Assembly (NCBI GenBank): GCA_016787785.1
Contig: JAEUTO010000005.1
Coordinates: forward strand, 372,001 to 436,000
DNA length: 64,000 bases
Direction of reading: 5' to 3'
Origin: Bacteroidia bacterium
Lineage (GTDB): Bacteria; Bacteroidota; Bacteroidia; B-17B0; Aurantibacillaceae
Both the position numbers and the translations under genes were made by a program. The notes under the pieces are model-generated. The model was not told the DNA's origin. It searched no databases and worked only from the letters and a program-made list of their open reading frames with translations. Positions 9,002 through 18,232 of the stretch are shown here, one piece after another; position 1 is the first letter of the stretch, and every line of letters starts with the position of its first letter.

Positions 9002-9697
9002 TTACAAATTTTTATACAACTCTTCTTTTAAACTTTTAACACCATTAACGGCAGTTTGCTTTATGTGGCGTAATTGTTTTATGTAATCTAAATTAAAATC
9101 GCCCGGATCTACCAACCACTTTGGTGTATTTGCATTTACAAAGTTGATAATCCCAGCTGCAGGATAAACATTTAAAGAAGTACCTACAACGACAAAGAGA
9201 TCTGCTTTTTCTGCACTAAGGTTGGCTTGTTCCATTTGAGGAACATCTTCGCCAAACCAAACAATATGCGGCCTTAATTGCGAACCCATTACACAAAGAT
9301 CGCCCAATAAAATTTCCGGTTTTTTTAATGGATAAACTAATGACGGATCTGCAGTGCTTCTCGCTTTCATTATCTCACCATGCAAGTGCATTACGTTTTT
9401 GCTTCCTGCGCGTTCGTGCAGATCGTCCACATTTTGTGTTATTACCTGCACATCAAATTTATTTTGCAATTCGGCAATAAATTCGTGCGCTGCATTTGGT
9501 TTAGCGGCAATTACCTGTTTACGACGTTGATTGTAAAATTCTAAAACTAATTCCCTGTTCTTTACCCACGCTTCCGGGGTTGCCACATCTTCTATTTTAT
9601 GTTCTTCCCAAAGCCCGCCTGAATCGCGAAAGGTTTTAATTCCGCTTTCTGCACTTATTCCTGCACCGGTAAATACTATCAGGCGTTTTTTGAACAT
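9002..9697 (-). CDS. cobB: SIR2-family NAD-dependent protein deacylase
   Basis: A 231-residue sirtuin. The NAD-binding start is VFTGAGISAESGI, with FRDSGGLW, the TQNVDDLHERAG loop and the catalytic His in MHLHGEI. GTSLNVYPAAG lies near the end. The enzyme removes acyl groups from lysine using NAD+. EFYNQRRK contains the Y-x-x-R pair that in SIRT5/CobB-type sirtuins binds negatively charged acyl groups, so desuccinylase/demalonylase activity is plausible. The four zinc-binding cysteines of canonical CobB are absent: the small-domain region has one Cys only (GDLCVMGS). Such zinc-less sirtuins occur in Bacteroidota. Two bases separate it from the upstream DPP IV gene's stop. Confidence 0.9.
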   Translation of the reverse strand: MFKKRLIVFTGAGISAESGIKTFRDSGGLWEEHKIEDVATPEAWVKNRELVLEFYNQRRKQVIAAKPNAAHEFIAELQNKFDVQVITQNVDDLHERAGSKNVMHLHGEIMKARSTADPSLVYPLKKPEILLGDLCVMGSQLRPHIVWFGEDVPQMEQANLSAEKADLFVVVGTSLNVYPAAGIINFVNANTPKWLVDPGDFNLDYIKQLRHIKQTAVNGVKSLKEELYKNL

Positions 9698-9698
9698 A

Positions 9699-11867
9699 TT
9701 ATAAATTCTCTTTTGTAAACTTCAACATTTTCGAAAAAATGTGTAAGCGTGTGTAACCACCGCTAATGCCGTGGCTTTTATTTGGATAAAGCATAAAATC
9801 AAATGGGATATTATTATTTACCAATGCGTTTGCCAATTCCATACTGTTTTGTAAATGTACATTATCGTCTGCGCTTCCGTGGATCAATAAAAATTTACCT
9901 TTTATGCCTTTCACAAAATTGGTTGGCGAGTTATCTTCGTAACCACTTTTATTATCCTGCGGTTTACGTAAAAAACGTTCGGTATAAATATTATCATAAT
10001 ATTTCCAGTTTGTAACCGGCGCTACGGCAATTGAAGTTTTAAAAACATCTCCACCTTTTGAAATTAATAACGAAGCCATATAACCACCGTAACTCCATCC
10101 CTGGAAGCCGATACGTTTACTGTCAACGTAAGATTGTTTTCCTAAATATTTTGCTACTTCTATCTGGTCTATTGTTTCTAGTTTTCCTAGCTGCATATAA
10201 GTACTGTGTTTGAACTGGCGGCCACGTCCTTGCGTCCCTCTATTATCTACACAAACAACCATGTAGCCTTCCTGGTTAAGCATGCTGTGCCAAAAATAAT
10301 CAATGCCGTCCCATGCGTTATTTACTTCGTTAGCACCCGGCCCACCATACGCATACATGTATACCGGATATTTTTTTGTTGAATCAAAATTTTGCGGCTT
10401 CAACATCCAGCCGTTTAACTCAACACCTTCAGAAGTTTTAAATTTGAAAAATTCTTTAGTAGACAAATTATAATTTTTCATAGTGCTTTTTAACACCTTA
10501 TTGTCTTCCAGTAATTTTACCGTTTTTCCGTCAATGCTGTTTAATTCATAAACCGGTGGTGTATTTGCATCACTATGACTTGAAATATAATATTTAAAGC
10601 CTGGTGTAAATTCAAAGTTTGTAAAACCGGGTTTGGTTGATAAACGTTTCTTATCTTTTCCATTCAACTTAATACTATACACATCACGGTTAATGGCTCC
10701 GTTCTCTGTAGATACATAATAAAGCGTTTTTGTTTCCTCATCAAAGCCGCTAAACTCCATAACATCCCAAGGGCCGCTGGTGATCTGATTAATTAATTTA
10801 CCGCTGATGTCGTAGTAATATAGATGATTGTATTCATTACGCTCGCTCGAAATAATAAATCCTTTATCGCCAACAAAACGCAAATCGTCTGTTACGTCAA
10901 CATATGTTTTACTCTCATCCGTGTAGGCAACAACACCTTTTCCATTAACAACATCAGTAAAAAGTATTTCTAATTTATTTTGTAAACGGTTTAAGCGGGT
11001 AATAGAAAGTACCAAAGGATTATTAGTGAACTGAATTCGCGGAATATAGATATCTTTTTCTGCACCAATATCTGCAGTAACTGTTTTTTTGCTGGCCTCG
11101 TCAAAAATATGAACGGATACAATTGAATTATCTTCACCGGCCTTTGGATACTTAAAAGTATATTTAGTGGGATACAATTCACCATTATAATAATCCATCG
11201 TATATTCTTTTACACGGGTCTCATCAAATTTTACGTAAGCTAAATATTGACTGTTACTGCTCCAATCAAAATAATCTGCACGCGCAAACTCTTCTTCATA
11301 AACCCAGTCGGCCCAACCGTTCTTAATTTTATTGGCTTCGCCATCGCGCGTAACTGTTACTTCAAGGCCGGTATCCAAATGTTTAATGTATAAATTATTA
11401 TCTCTTACATACGCCACTTTTTTTCCGTCAGGCGAAAAGTTTGGAAACATTTGTTGTCCTTTATCTGATAGTTGTGTGGTTTTTTTTGAAGCAATGTCAT
11501 AAACATAATAATTTGCTTTTGGCGAACGGCGATATACGTTTGCAAGATTCTCGTAAAGCAATAATTTATCTTCGTTCGGACTGAACTGGTAAGTATTTAT
11601 ATCAAGTTGTTTATCATTGAATTTTAAGTCACTTGCTTTAACCAGGTCCTTAATTTTATTCCCAGTTTTTAAGTCGAACTGGCTTAACGTTAATTCTCCA
11701 GCCTGGCTCACAATATCAACGTAATTTACGCCATCGTTCATAACGTTAAAACTTTCAGCATGTTTTGCATAAAACATACCACTTGCCCAAATATTCTCTA
11801 ATGTTAGTTTTTGTTGCGAGAAAACTAAAACGGGAATTGAAATAAGAATGAATACTAATTTTTTCAT
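9699..11867 (-). CDS. Dipeptidyl peptidase IV family (S9) serine peptidase
   Basis: A 722-residue secreted or periplasmic peptidase with signal peptide MKKLVFILISIPVLVFSQQ. An N-terminal eight-bladed beta-propeller (about 25-470) carries the DPP IV Glu-Glu motif in GWADWVYEEEFARADY, which binds the substrate amino terminus. The C-terminal alpha/beta-hydrolase domain (about 480-722) contains the nucleophile in GWSYGGYMAS, the acid in HGSADDNVH and the His in PNKSHGI. The full length is typical of the family. It should cleave Xaa-Pro dipeptides from peptide N-termini. It is probably cotranscribed with the downstream sirtuin, though a functional link is not evident. Confidence 0.93.
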   Translation of the reverse strand: MKKLVFILISIPVLVFSQQKLTLENIWASGMFYAKHAESFNVMNDGVNYVDIVSQAGELTLSQFDLKTGNKIKDLVKASDLKFNDKQLDINTYQFSPNEDKLLLYENLANVYRRSPKANYYVYDIASKKTTQLSDKGQQMFPNFSPDGKKVAYVRDNNLYIKHLDTGLEVTVTRDGEANKIKNGWADWVYEEEFARADYFDWSSNSQYLAYVKFDETRVKEYTMDYYNGELYPTKYTFKYPKAGEDNSIVSVHIFDEASKKTVTADIGAEKDIYIPRIQFTNNPLVLSITRLNRLQNKLEILFTDVVNGKGVVAYTDESKTYVDVTDDLRFVGDKGFIISSERNEYNHLYYYDISGKLINQITSGPWDVMEFSGFDEETKTLYYVSTENGAINRDVYSIKLNGKDKKRLSTKPGFTNFEFTPGFKYYISSHSDANTPPVYELNSIDGKTVKLLEDNKVLKSTMKNYNLSTKEFFKFKTSEGVELNGWMLKPQNFDSTKKYPVYMYAYGGPGANEVNNAWDGIDYFWHSMLNQEGYMVVCVDNRGTQGRGRQFKHSTYMQLGKLETIDQIEVAKYLGKQSYVDSKRIGFQGWSYGGYMASLLISKGGDVFKTSIAVAPVTNWKYYDNIYTERFLRKPQDNKSGYEDNSPTNFVKGIKGKFLLIHGSADDNVHLQNSMELANALVNNNIPFDFMLYPNKSHGISGGYTRLHIFSKMLKFTKENL

Positions 11868-11962
11868 TTTAACTAAGTGTTGGTGAATTTATGAAATTAA
11901 TCTTAAAATAACCGAAAATAAATATGCGCTAAATACCCCTAAAAGGGTGAAAAAAATGGCTT

Positions 11963-12325
11963 TTAGCCATGATATACCCGTGAAAAAACAATTAAGCCGT
12001 TTTTTATTTGTAAAACCTCGCCAACCCGAAGATCTTCGTCGGTTTTAACGTGCCTTATGTATTCCATAAAAACCTGTTCGTCATCTGCCGTTAATTTTAG
12101 CACTTCGTAGTTTAAGGTTGGCAACCTGTTAAAGGCATCCTGCCACCATTCACGTAAGGCTTGCTTCCCTTTTATTAAGCCTTGTGTTTCGGGTTTGTGA
12201 ATTTTCAATTTCGGACTAAAATGTTCGGCATTATCGTTGTAAAGTGATAATAATTTTTCAAGGTCGTGCGCATTAAATGCTTCAAACCATTTAAGCGCAA
12301 TTTTTTTATTTTGTTCGGGAAGCAT
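11963..12325 (-). CDS. NTF2-like / SnoaL-like domain protein
   Basis: A 120-residue single-domain protein with the SnoaL/NTF2-like pattern: an N-terminal helix LKWFEAFNAHDLEKLLSLY, HFSPKL, GLIKGKQALREWWQDAF and a C-terminal strand pair VLQIKNGLIVFSRVYHG. These cone-shaped folds are small isomerase/cyclase-like or ligand-binding proteins, and no specific substrate can be assigned. The start codon lies only 17 bases from the divergently transcribed amidohydrolase start, so any promoter must lie inside one of the two coding regions. Confidence 0.75.
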   Translation of the reverse strand: MLPEQNKKIALKWFEAFNAHDLEKLLSLYNDNAEHFSPKLKIHKPETQGLIKGKQALREWWQDAFNRLPTLNYEVLKLTADDEQVFMEYIRHVKTDEDLRVGEVLQIKNGLIVFSRVYHG

Positions 12326-12342
12326 ATTTCTTAAATTTGATC

Positions 12343-14124
12343 ATGCTAAAAAACGCTTTTATTTTAATAGTAACAATTTCTTTTTTGTTTTCTTGTTCAC
12401 CCGAAAAGATCAAAGTAGACACAATATTGCATAACGCAGTTATATATTCGGTTGATTCTTTATTTACTACTTATGAAGCTATCGCCATTAAAGATGGTAA
12501 AATAACAGAAGTAAATACAAATGATGTGATCTTGCAAAAATATGGATCGGAAAACACAAGAGACCTTAATGGAAAAGCCGTATTTCCCGGGTTTATAGAT
12601 GCACATTGCCATTTTTATGGTTACGGAAAAGGATTGAATGAATTGGATCTGGTGGGCACAAAGTCTTTTGAGGAAGTAATTGAAAGAACTATTGCTTTTG
12701 CGAAAGAACGAAACATGTTTCCGGAAACGAACAGCAACAAATTAAAAAAAATTACTGCAGAAGAAGATTGGATCATAGGGCGGGGCTGGGATCAAAACGA
12801 TTGGGAGAATAAACAGTATCCTGACCGGATGAAATTAGATTCGTTGTTTCCGAATACGCCGGTTATTTTAAAAAGAATAGATGGCCATGCTGCTTTGGCA
12901 AACGCCGCTGCACTTAATTTGGCTGGAATAAACAGTCCTGAAAAAATTAAAGGCGGAACAATAGAGTCTATGCCCTGGCCATATAATGAACAGGTTGGAG
13001 ATAAATCTATGTTAAAAGAAGGATTTGTGTTAACAGGTATGTTAATTGACAATGCAGTAGATCTGGTAACAGAAAAGATACCGAAACCAAGTAAAGAACA
13101 AATACAAAAAGCGTTATTAAAAGCGCAAAAAAACTGCCTGGCAGCTGGTTTAACTACTGTTGATGATGCGGGCCTTGAAAAGAATATTGTAGATGCGATC
13201 GATGAGCTTCAAAAAAAGAATGAACTTAAAATAAAAGTGTACGCTATGCTTACACCAACACAAGAGAACCTGGATCATTATTTAAAAAAAGGGATCTATA
13301 TTTCAGATAGACTAACGGTTCGCTCTTTTAAGTTTTATGGTGATGGTGCTTTAGGATCAAGAGGTGCTTGTCTTTTAAAAGAGTATGCCGATAAAAAAGA
13401 CTGGAAAGGGTTTTTACTGAATGATCTGGATTATTATATGAAAATGGCAAGTAAAATGGAAGAGAGTGGATTTCAAATGAATACACATTGTATTGGCGAT
13501 TCAGCCGTTTGGGCTATTTTAAATGTTTACGGCTCTAACCCTATAATGTTTGGAGATGTGGATGGAAAGTTGTTTAAAGAGATCTGCAAAAAAAGAAGAT
13601 GGCGCATAGAACACGCACAGGTAGTAGATAAAAAACACCTTGAATATTTTAAGAATTTGTCTGTAATACCTTCAATCCAACCAACACATGCTACCAGCGA
13701 TATGTATTGGGCAAAAGACAGGTTAGGAGAAGAAAGAGTTAAAACCGCGTATGCCTACAAGGATCTTTTAGATTCAGTTGGAGTAGTGGCGCTGGGTACC
13801 GATTTTCCGGTGGAAGACATCTCGCCATTTAAAACTTTTTTTGCAGCTGTGGCAAGGCAGGATAGTAAAGGTTTTCCCAAGGGTGGTTTTCAAATGGAAA
13901 ACGCTTTATCGCGCCAGGAAACTTTAAAAGGGATGACCATTTGGGCAGCCTATTCTAATTTTGAAGAAAAAGTAAAAGGTAGTTTAGAAAAAGGAAAAAG
14001 CGCCGACTTTATTATTTTAGATACCGATATTATGAAATGCAAAATAGAAGATGTTCTAAAAACTAAAGTTTTAGATACCTATTTAAGCGGTGAAAGGGTA
14101 TATTCACTCAATGAGCCTAAGTAA
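12343..14124 (+). CDS. Amidohydrolase lipoprotein (YtcJ-like)
   Basis: A 593-residue amidohydrolase. I chose the ATG at 12343, which gives a lipoprotein signal with lipobox LFSC; an in-frame TTG lies six bases upstream. Metal-site motifs of the amidohydrolase superfamily are present: DAHCHFYG (HxH on strand 1), GHAAL, the His in MNTHCIGD, IEHAQVV and the catalytic Asp in LGTDFPVED. The YtcJ-like group (with N-substituted formamide deformylases) hydrolyses amides of unknown identity. The lipobox predicts anchoring to a membrane on the periplasmic side. A T9SS protein gene follows 54 bases later. Confidence 0.87.
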   Translation: MLKNAFILIVTISFLFSCSPEKIKVDTILHNAVIYSVDSLFTTYEAIAIKDGKITEVNTNDVILQKYGSENTRDLNGKAVFPGFIDAHCHFYGYGKGLNELDLVGTKSFEEVIERTIAFAKERNMFPETNSNKLKKITAEEDWIIGRGWDQNDWENKQYPDRMKLDSLFPNTPVILKRIDGHAALANAAALNLAGINSPEKIKGGTIESMPWPYNEQVGDKSMLKEGFVLTGMLIDNAVDLVTEKIPKPSKEQIQKALLKAQKNCLAAGLTTVDDAGLEKNIVDAIDELQKKNELKIKVYAMLTPTQENLDHYLKKGIYISDRLTVRSFKFYGDGALGSRGACLLKEYADKKDWKGFLLNDLDYYMKMASKMEESGFQMNTHCIGDSAVWAILNVYGSNPIMFGDVDGKLFKEICKKRRWRIEHAQVVDKKHLEYFKNLSVIPSIQPTHATSDMYWAKDRLGEERVKTAYAYKDLLDSVGVVALGTDFPVEDISPFKTFFAAVARQDSKGFPKGGFQMENALSRQETLKGMTIWAAYSNFEEKVKGSLEKGKSADFIILDTDIMKCKIEDVLKTKVLDTYLSGERVYSLNEPK

Positions 14125-14178
14125 ATGTGTTTTTTTAATTAATTTTATACTGTTAGTATAAAAACTAAATTATTCTAC

Positions 14179-16881
14179 ATGAAAAACTTTTTATCCATTG
14201 CAGCTCTTTTATTATTTACTAAGGCAGGTATTTCCCAAAATAATAAGATCGTACAACACAATTATATTTTTTCAGCAGATTCGTTAGCTGGATTTGACGA
14301 AGTAGCGGCGAAAAATTCAGCGGTCTCTGAAGGTTTTTTGGGTGAAGAATTTAAAGTAAGAATGTGGTCGTTAAAACGCTCTTACGTAAACAGTAAATAT
14401 GGCATTACACCAGAAATTCATAAATACAAAAACTCAAGTTATAATCTACGCCCTTCGTCTGCGGCTGTTTGTGTGAACGAAGATTTTGAAGCCTCTGCTC
14501 CGGGAATGATCACAACTGCAAACCAAATTGCGGGATGGACATTGAGCTCAGGATTAAATCAATTCCCATCAACCTCGTGCAACATGACCACAACGGGTGC
14601 GCCCGCCGAATCAGAATTGATCTCAGCTTCAGGATATATTGACCCTGTTATTGGAGCAGTATACCCGATCTATTCTGTTTTTGGAACGGGGTCAAATTCA
14701 GGTAACACTGTAAACCCGGGTATCACTAATATGTATGGTAGTAAATTTCTCCGTCTTAATAGCAATATAAATAATTACAGCATCGAAAAAATTTCAAAAA
14801 CGATCGTTGTTACGCCGGCAAATTGTTTGTTTCAATTTGCATTTATTACAGTTTTCTCTACGGGGCATACCTGTTGTGATGCCGGAGCAATGAAAATTAA
14901 TTTAATTAATGCTACAACCAGCTCTCCTATAACTTGCCCTAATTTCACTATTTCTGCACCAAGCTCAGCCTGTGCTTCAAGCACGGATGCGCCCGCATAT
15001 TATAATACACAATCTGGTACACCGGCTACCACGGCTAGCGCACTGGTTTTTAATAAATGGAAGATCGGTTCGGTAGATCTTTCTGCTTACATGGGTCAAA
15101 ATATTACTATCGAGATGCTTGCTTCCGACTGTACAGCCGGTGGCCATTATGGCTATGCTTATATTGATGCACAATGTTCGCCAATGGCAATTACATTTAA
15201 TAACAACCCTGTTTCTGCTGCAAATCCCGCAGTAACATTTCCAACATGTGGCGCTACTACTTTTACTATTACAGCCCCTCCGGGCTTAGGGCCTTATTCA
15301 TGGGCTGGCGTTGGTGTTAACCCGCCTTACAACACACCTGCATTTACGAATCAAACCTTTACTACAAATTTTGCGGGGACATATACTTTAATAATGAACC
15401 CAATTGGTTCTTGCGCACCACTTACAAAAGTTGTAACCTTATCCGTTAGCCCATCTCCATCTCCTTTATCTATAACTGGAAATACTGCTATCTGCTCTGC
15501 AGCGGCTTCAACATTAACAGTTAATGGTGCGAGCACATATACATGGAGCACAGGATCAAATAGTAATAGTATAGTTCTTTCTCCACCTGTTACTACTAGT
15601 TATGCCGTTTCTGGAACAGATATTAATGGTTGCACAACTTCGGCAAACTTTACTGTGAATGTTGGCCCAATAAATCTTACTGTATCTGGTTCAAATATCG
15701 TATGTAGTGGCTCAAGCGCCACATTTACTTTGAATGGTGCTAGTTCTTATTCTTTAAATTCTGTTGCATGCGCTACTACTATAAATATTTTACCCACTGC
15801 AACTACAAATTATACTATTTCAGGATCTAATTCGCCAAGTTGCGTGAGCACTCAAACATTTAATGTTTTTGTAAACAGCAACTGTGCTGATGTGTGGCCC
15901 GGCGATGCCAATAGCGACGGCGTTACCAATAACCTTGATATTTTAGAATTAGGCTTACATCTTACACAAACGGGTCCACCACGCGCAAGTACAAGTAATT
16001 TATGGCAATCGTATTTTGCAAACAACTGGATAGGTTTTATTAGCAATGGAAAAAATTTATGTCATTCGAATTGTAATGGAGATGGAATAATTGATCTTAA
16101 CGATACATTAGCGATTTATAATAATTACAATTTAACTCACTCATTTAAAAGCAATAGTGAAAGTATCATTAATCCGCAGTTAGTTATTATTCCTGATCAA
16201 AGCTTTGTTGCTAGCGGTAATTGGGGAACTGCCTCTATTTATTTGGGCGATGCCAGTAATTCAATTTCAAATCTTAATGGTGCTGCATTTAATATTACGT
16301 TTTTCAATACATTCCCTATTGCAAATGATAGCGTTTATGTTGATTTTCCTGTTTCTTTTCTCAATGCTAGTAATCAAAATTTACATTTCAGAAAAAAACA
16401 ATATAATAACGGTGTTATTAACGTTGCTACAACACACACTAATAATATAAATGTAAATGGTGATGGTAAAATTGCGGTGTTTCACTTTAAAGTCGATCCG
16501 GGTTTTCAAGGCTACGACCAATTTCATTTTGGCTTATCTTTAGCATATAAATCAGATGCAAACGGAATAGTTACACCTTTAACTATTGGCGTTGATACAA
16601 TAACAAATGTTGGGATTCCAAATGGATTAAGAGAAAATAATTTGGAAAACACTATTTACCTATTTCCAAATCCAACAAAGGGATCGGTAACAATTAAAAG
16701 TAATAGCGAGATAAAAAAAGTAGAAGTTATAACTATTGCCGGACAAATTTTAGTAACTGAGAATGCTAAAGGTAATTCGCATCAACTAAATTTAGAATCG
16801 TTTGCAAAAGGAATTTATTTTGTGAAGATCTATAATGTGAGCGGACAGGTGGGAATGAAAAAAGTAGTTACAGAAGATTGA
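14179..16881 (+). CDS. Large secreted protein with dockerin-like repeat and T9SS sorting domain
   Basis: A 900-residue protein with signal peptide MKNFLSIAALLLFTKAGISQ. Residues about 100-330 form a jelly-roll-like lectin or cleaved-adhesin region. Ig-like/PKD-type segments follow at about 330-570 (GNTAICSAAASTLTVNG). A dockerin-type calcium-binding pair is at about 573-655, with loops GDANSDGVTNNLDILELG and NCNGDGIIDLNDTLAI. A cohesin-like strand region precedes the T9SS type A sorting domain (last about 75 residues, LFPNPTKGSVTI to KKVVTED). It is probably a surface adhesin or matrix protein. The dockerin may bind an internal or partner cohesin-like module, but no partner is visible nearby. 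Confidence 0.85.
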   Translation: MKNFLSIAALLLFTKAGISQNNKIVQHNYIFSADSLAGFDEVAAKNSAVSEGFLGEEFKVRMWSLKRSYVNSKYGITPEIHKYKNSSYNLRPSSAAVCVNEDFEASAPGMITTANQIAGWTLSSGLNQFPSTSCNMTTTGAPAESELISASGYIDPVIGAVYPIYSVFGTGSNSGNTVNPGITNMYGSKFLRLNSNINNYSIEKISKTIVVTPANCLFQFAFITVFSTGHTCCDAGAMKINLINATTSSPITCPNFTISAPSSACASSTDAPAYYNTQSGTPATTASALVFNKWKIGSVDLSAYMGQNITIEMLASDCTAGGHYGYAYIDAQCSPMAITFNNNPVSAANPAVTFPTCGATTFTITAPPGLGPYSWAGVGVNPPYNTPAFTNQTFTTNFAGTYTLIMNPIGSCAPLTKVVTLSVSPSPSPLSITGNTAICSAAASTLTVNGASTYTWSTGSNSNSIVLSPPVTTSYAVSGTDINGCTTSANFTVNVGPINLTVSGSNIVCSGSSATFTLNGASSYSLNSVACATTINILPTATTNYTISGSNSPSCVSTQTFNVFVNSNCADVWPGDANSDGVTNNLDILELGLHLTQTGPPRASTSNLWQSYFANNWIGFISNGKNLCHSNCNGDGIIDLNDTLAIYNNYNLTHSFKSNSESIINPQLVIIPDQSFVASGNWGTASIYLGDASNSISNLNGAAFNITFFNTFPIANDSVYVDFPVSFLNASNQNLHFRKKQYNNGVINVATTHTNNINVNGDGKIAVFHFKVDPGFQGYDQFHFGLSLAYKSDANGIVTPLTIGVDTITNVGIPNGLRENNLENTIYLFPNPTKGSVTIKSNSEIKKVEVITIAGQILVTENAKGNSHQLNLESFAKGIYFVKIYNVSGQVGMKKVVTED

Positions 16882-16892
16882 TCTGATTAAAT

Positions 16893-17582
16893 TTAAAAGA
16901 TCTGTTTTAGTTCTTTTAAGTTAGTGATCTGTTTCCCGGTAAAATTTTTAGAATTCTCATGCGAAAAGTATATTGCATCCCAACCCGCATTTAAAGCGCC
17001 TTCTACATCACTGGTAAAATTGTCGCCTATCATAATGCATTCTTCTTTTTTAGCACCTGCAAATTTTTCGGCTAATCTAAAAATTTGTTCATCGGGTTTT
17101 GTAAGGTCATGCTCTTCGCTAATTATTACATTTTTAAAATAAGCACGTAAGCCGCAGCCGTCAATTTTTATGAACTGTATTTCTTTAAAGCCGTTGGTTA
17201 TAATGTGCAAATGATAGTTTTGTTTTAAATAGTCCAGCGTTTCAATACAACCATCCTTAAGATGAGTTCCTTTAGGGGCGCGATTAAGATAATGATCTGT
17301 AATAATTAAATTCTCGTCGTAATTATCGTAATCAAATTGGTTAAACACCAAATTAAAACGATGGTTGCGTAAATACTGTTTGTCTATTTCTTTTTTAGCG
17401 TATTGCAGCCAAAGTTGCGCATTGGTTTTTTTATAGGTTGTGTGAAAATTGCTATAATCCGTTTTTAATTTCGCGTTAAGATCAAACTCTAAAAATAATT
17501 GCTCCAAAACATGGCCTGAGTTCTTTTCAAAATCCCAAAGTGTATCATCAAGATCGAAAAAAATATGTTTAATGTCTTTCAA
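16893..17582 (-). CDS. yjjG: YjjG-family HAD pyrimidine nucleotidase
   Basis: A 229-residue HAD-superfamily IA hydrolase. Motif I is FFDLDDTLWDF (nucleophile and acid Asp), motif II is IITNGF (Thr), motif III is KPDEQIF (Lys), and motif IV is MIGDNFTSDVEGA. The length and the DLDDTLWDF signature match YjjG, a house-cleaning nucleoside 5'-monophosphatase for non-canonical pyrimidine nucleotides. The start appears to be TTG at 17582, because the conserved KDIKHIFFDLDD start follows immediately and no ATG lies nearby. It converges with the large T9SS protein gene. Confidence 0.85.
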   Translation of the reverse strand: MKDIKHIFFDLDDTLWDFEKNSGHVLEQLFLEFDLNAKLKTDYSNFHTTYKKTNAQLWLQYAKKEIDKQYLRNHRFNLVFNQFDYDNYDENLIITDHYLNRAPKGTHLKDGCIETLDYLKQNYHLHIITNGFKEIQFIKIDGCGLRAYFKNVIISEEHDLTKPDEQIFRLAEKFAGAKKEECIMIGDNFTSDVEGALNAGWDAIYFSHENSKNFTGKQITNLKELKQIF

Positions 17583-17612
17583 ATCACGAAACTATTAAAT
17601 TTTGAATTTAAA

Positions 17613-18077
17613 TTAGATCACGCCCCAGATTGCTAACTGATCGTGAAAAAGATACAGAATAAAATATAATCCAATAGCCCATATCACCACCGAAACACTT
17701 AAATACAAAATTACTTTTTTCTTGTCCTTAAAAAATTTCTCGGCAAAAAAGGCACCAATGGGTTGCGAGATCAGAGGAGTAATAGCTGCAATTCCTGCAA
17801 GGCCAAAACGTTGCTTAATGCGTATCATCCTCCTCGTTGTTTTTGTAAATATTTTTTTATGGATATTTCTTTTATCGCGGTAGTTATCCATCCATCTTAA
17901 AATGGCGGCGCTTAAATTGGTAAAGATTACGTTGCCGGTTATACCTCCTGCGCAGGCTACTAAAATAACTTTAATAAAATTGTACTTAAATACTACCACA
18001 GCGGTAGGCATACCCAGTTTAACAAAAAAGAAAGTACAGGTAAGAAAAACGGAAAATATTTTTAAGAATTCGTTCAA
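17613..18077 (-). CDS. Small multi-pass membrane protein of unknown function
   Basis: A 154-residue protein with three or four hydrophobic segments: about 8-30 (FSVFLTCTFFFVKLGM), 33-52 (KVILVACAGGITGNVIF), a charged middle stretch (RDKRNIHKKIFTKTTRR), a re-entrant-like RFGLAGIAAITPLISQPIGA at about 90-110, and a final helix around VILYLSVSVVIWAIGLYFI. The glycine/proline-rich re-entrant segment followed by a helix resembles small-multidrug-export or VTT-like folds, but I cannot assign a family with confidence. The start is probably TTG at 18077, since starting at the next Met would cut the first helix. Confidence 0.6.
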   Translation of the reverse strand: MNEFLKIFSVFLTCTFFFVKLGMPTAVVVFKYNFIKVILVACAGGITGNVIFTNLSAAILRWMDNYRDKRNIHKKIFTKTTRRMIRIKQRFGLAGIAAITPLISQPIGAFFAEKFFKDKKKVILYLSVSVVIWAIGLYFILYLFHDQLAIWGVI

Positions 18078-18171
18078 GTTTTCGTCAAATTAACACATAG
18101 CAGGGTTGTAAAGCAAATTTATTCTTACCAATATTTGTTATTTTAAAGCAACTAAACTATTAAGATATAGC

Positions 18172-18202
18172 TTGCCGCTATTGAATAAAATGCTTAAATT
18201 TG
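18172..18202 (+). promoter_or_regulatory. Bacteroidota-type promoter of glutamate dehydrogenase gene
   Basis: A TTG at 18172-18174 and a -7 box TAAATTTG at 18195-18202 (consensus TAnnTTTG) are separated by 20 bases, 30 bases before the gdh start. Predicted from consensus only. Confidence 0.5.
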
Positions 18203-18232
18203 CCCCCCAGCTAACAACACTAAAATTTACTT

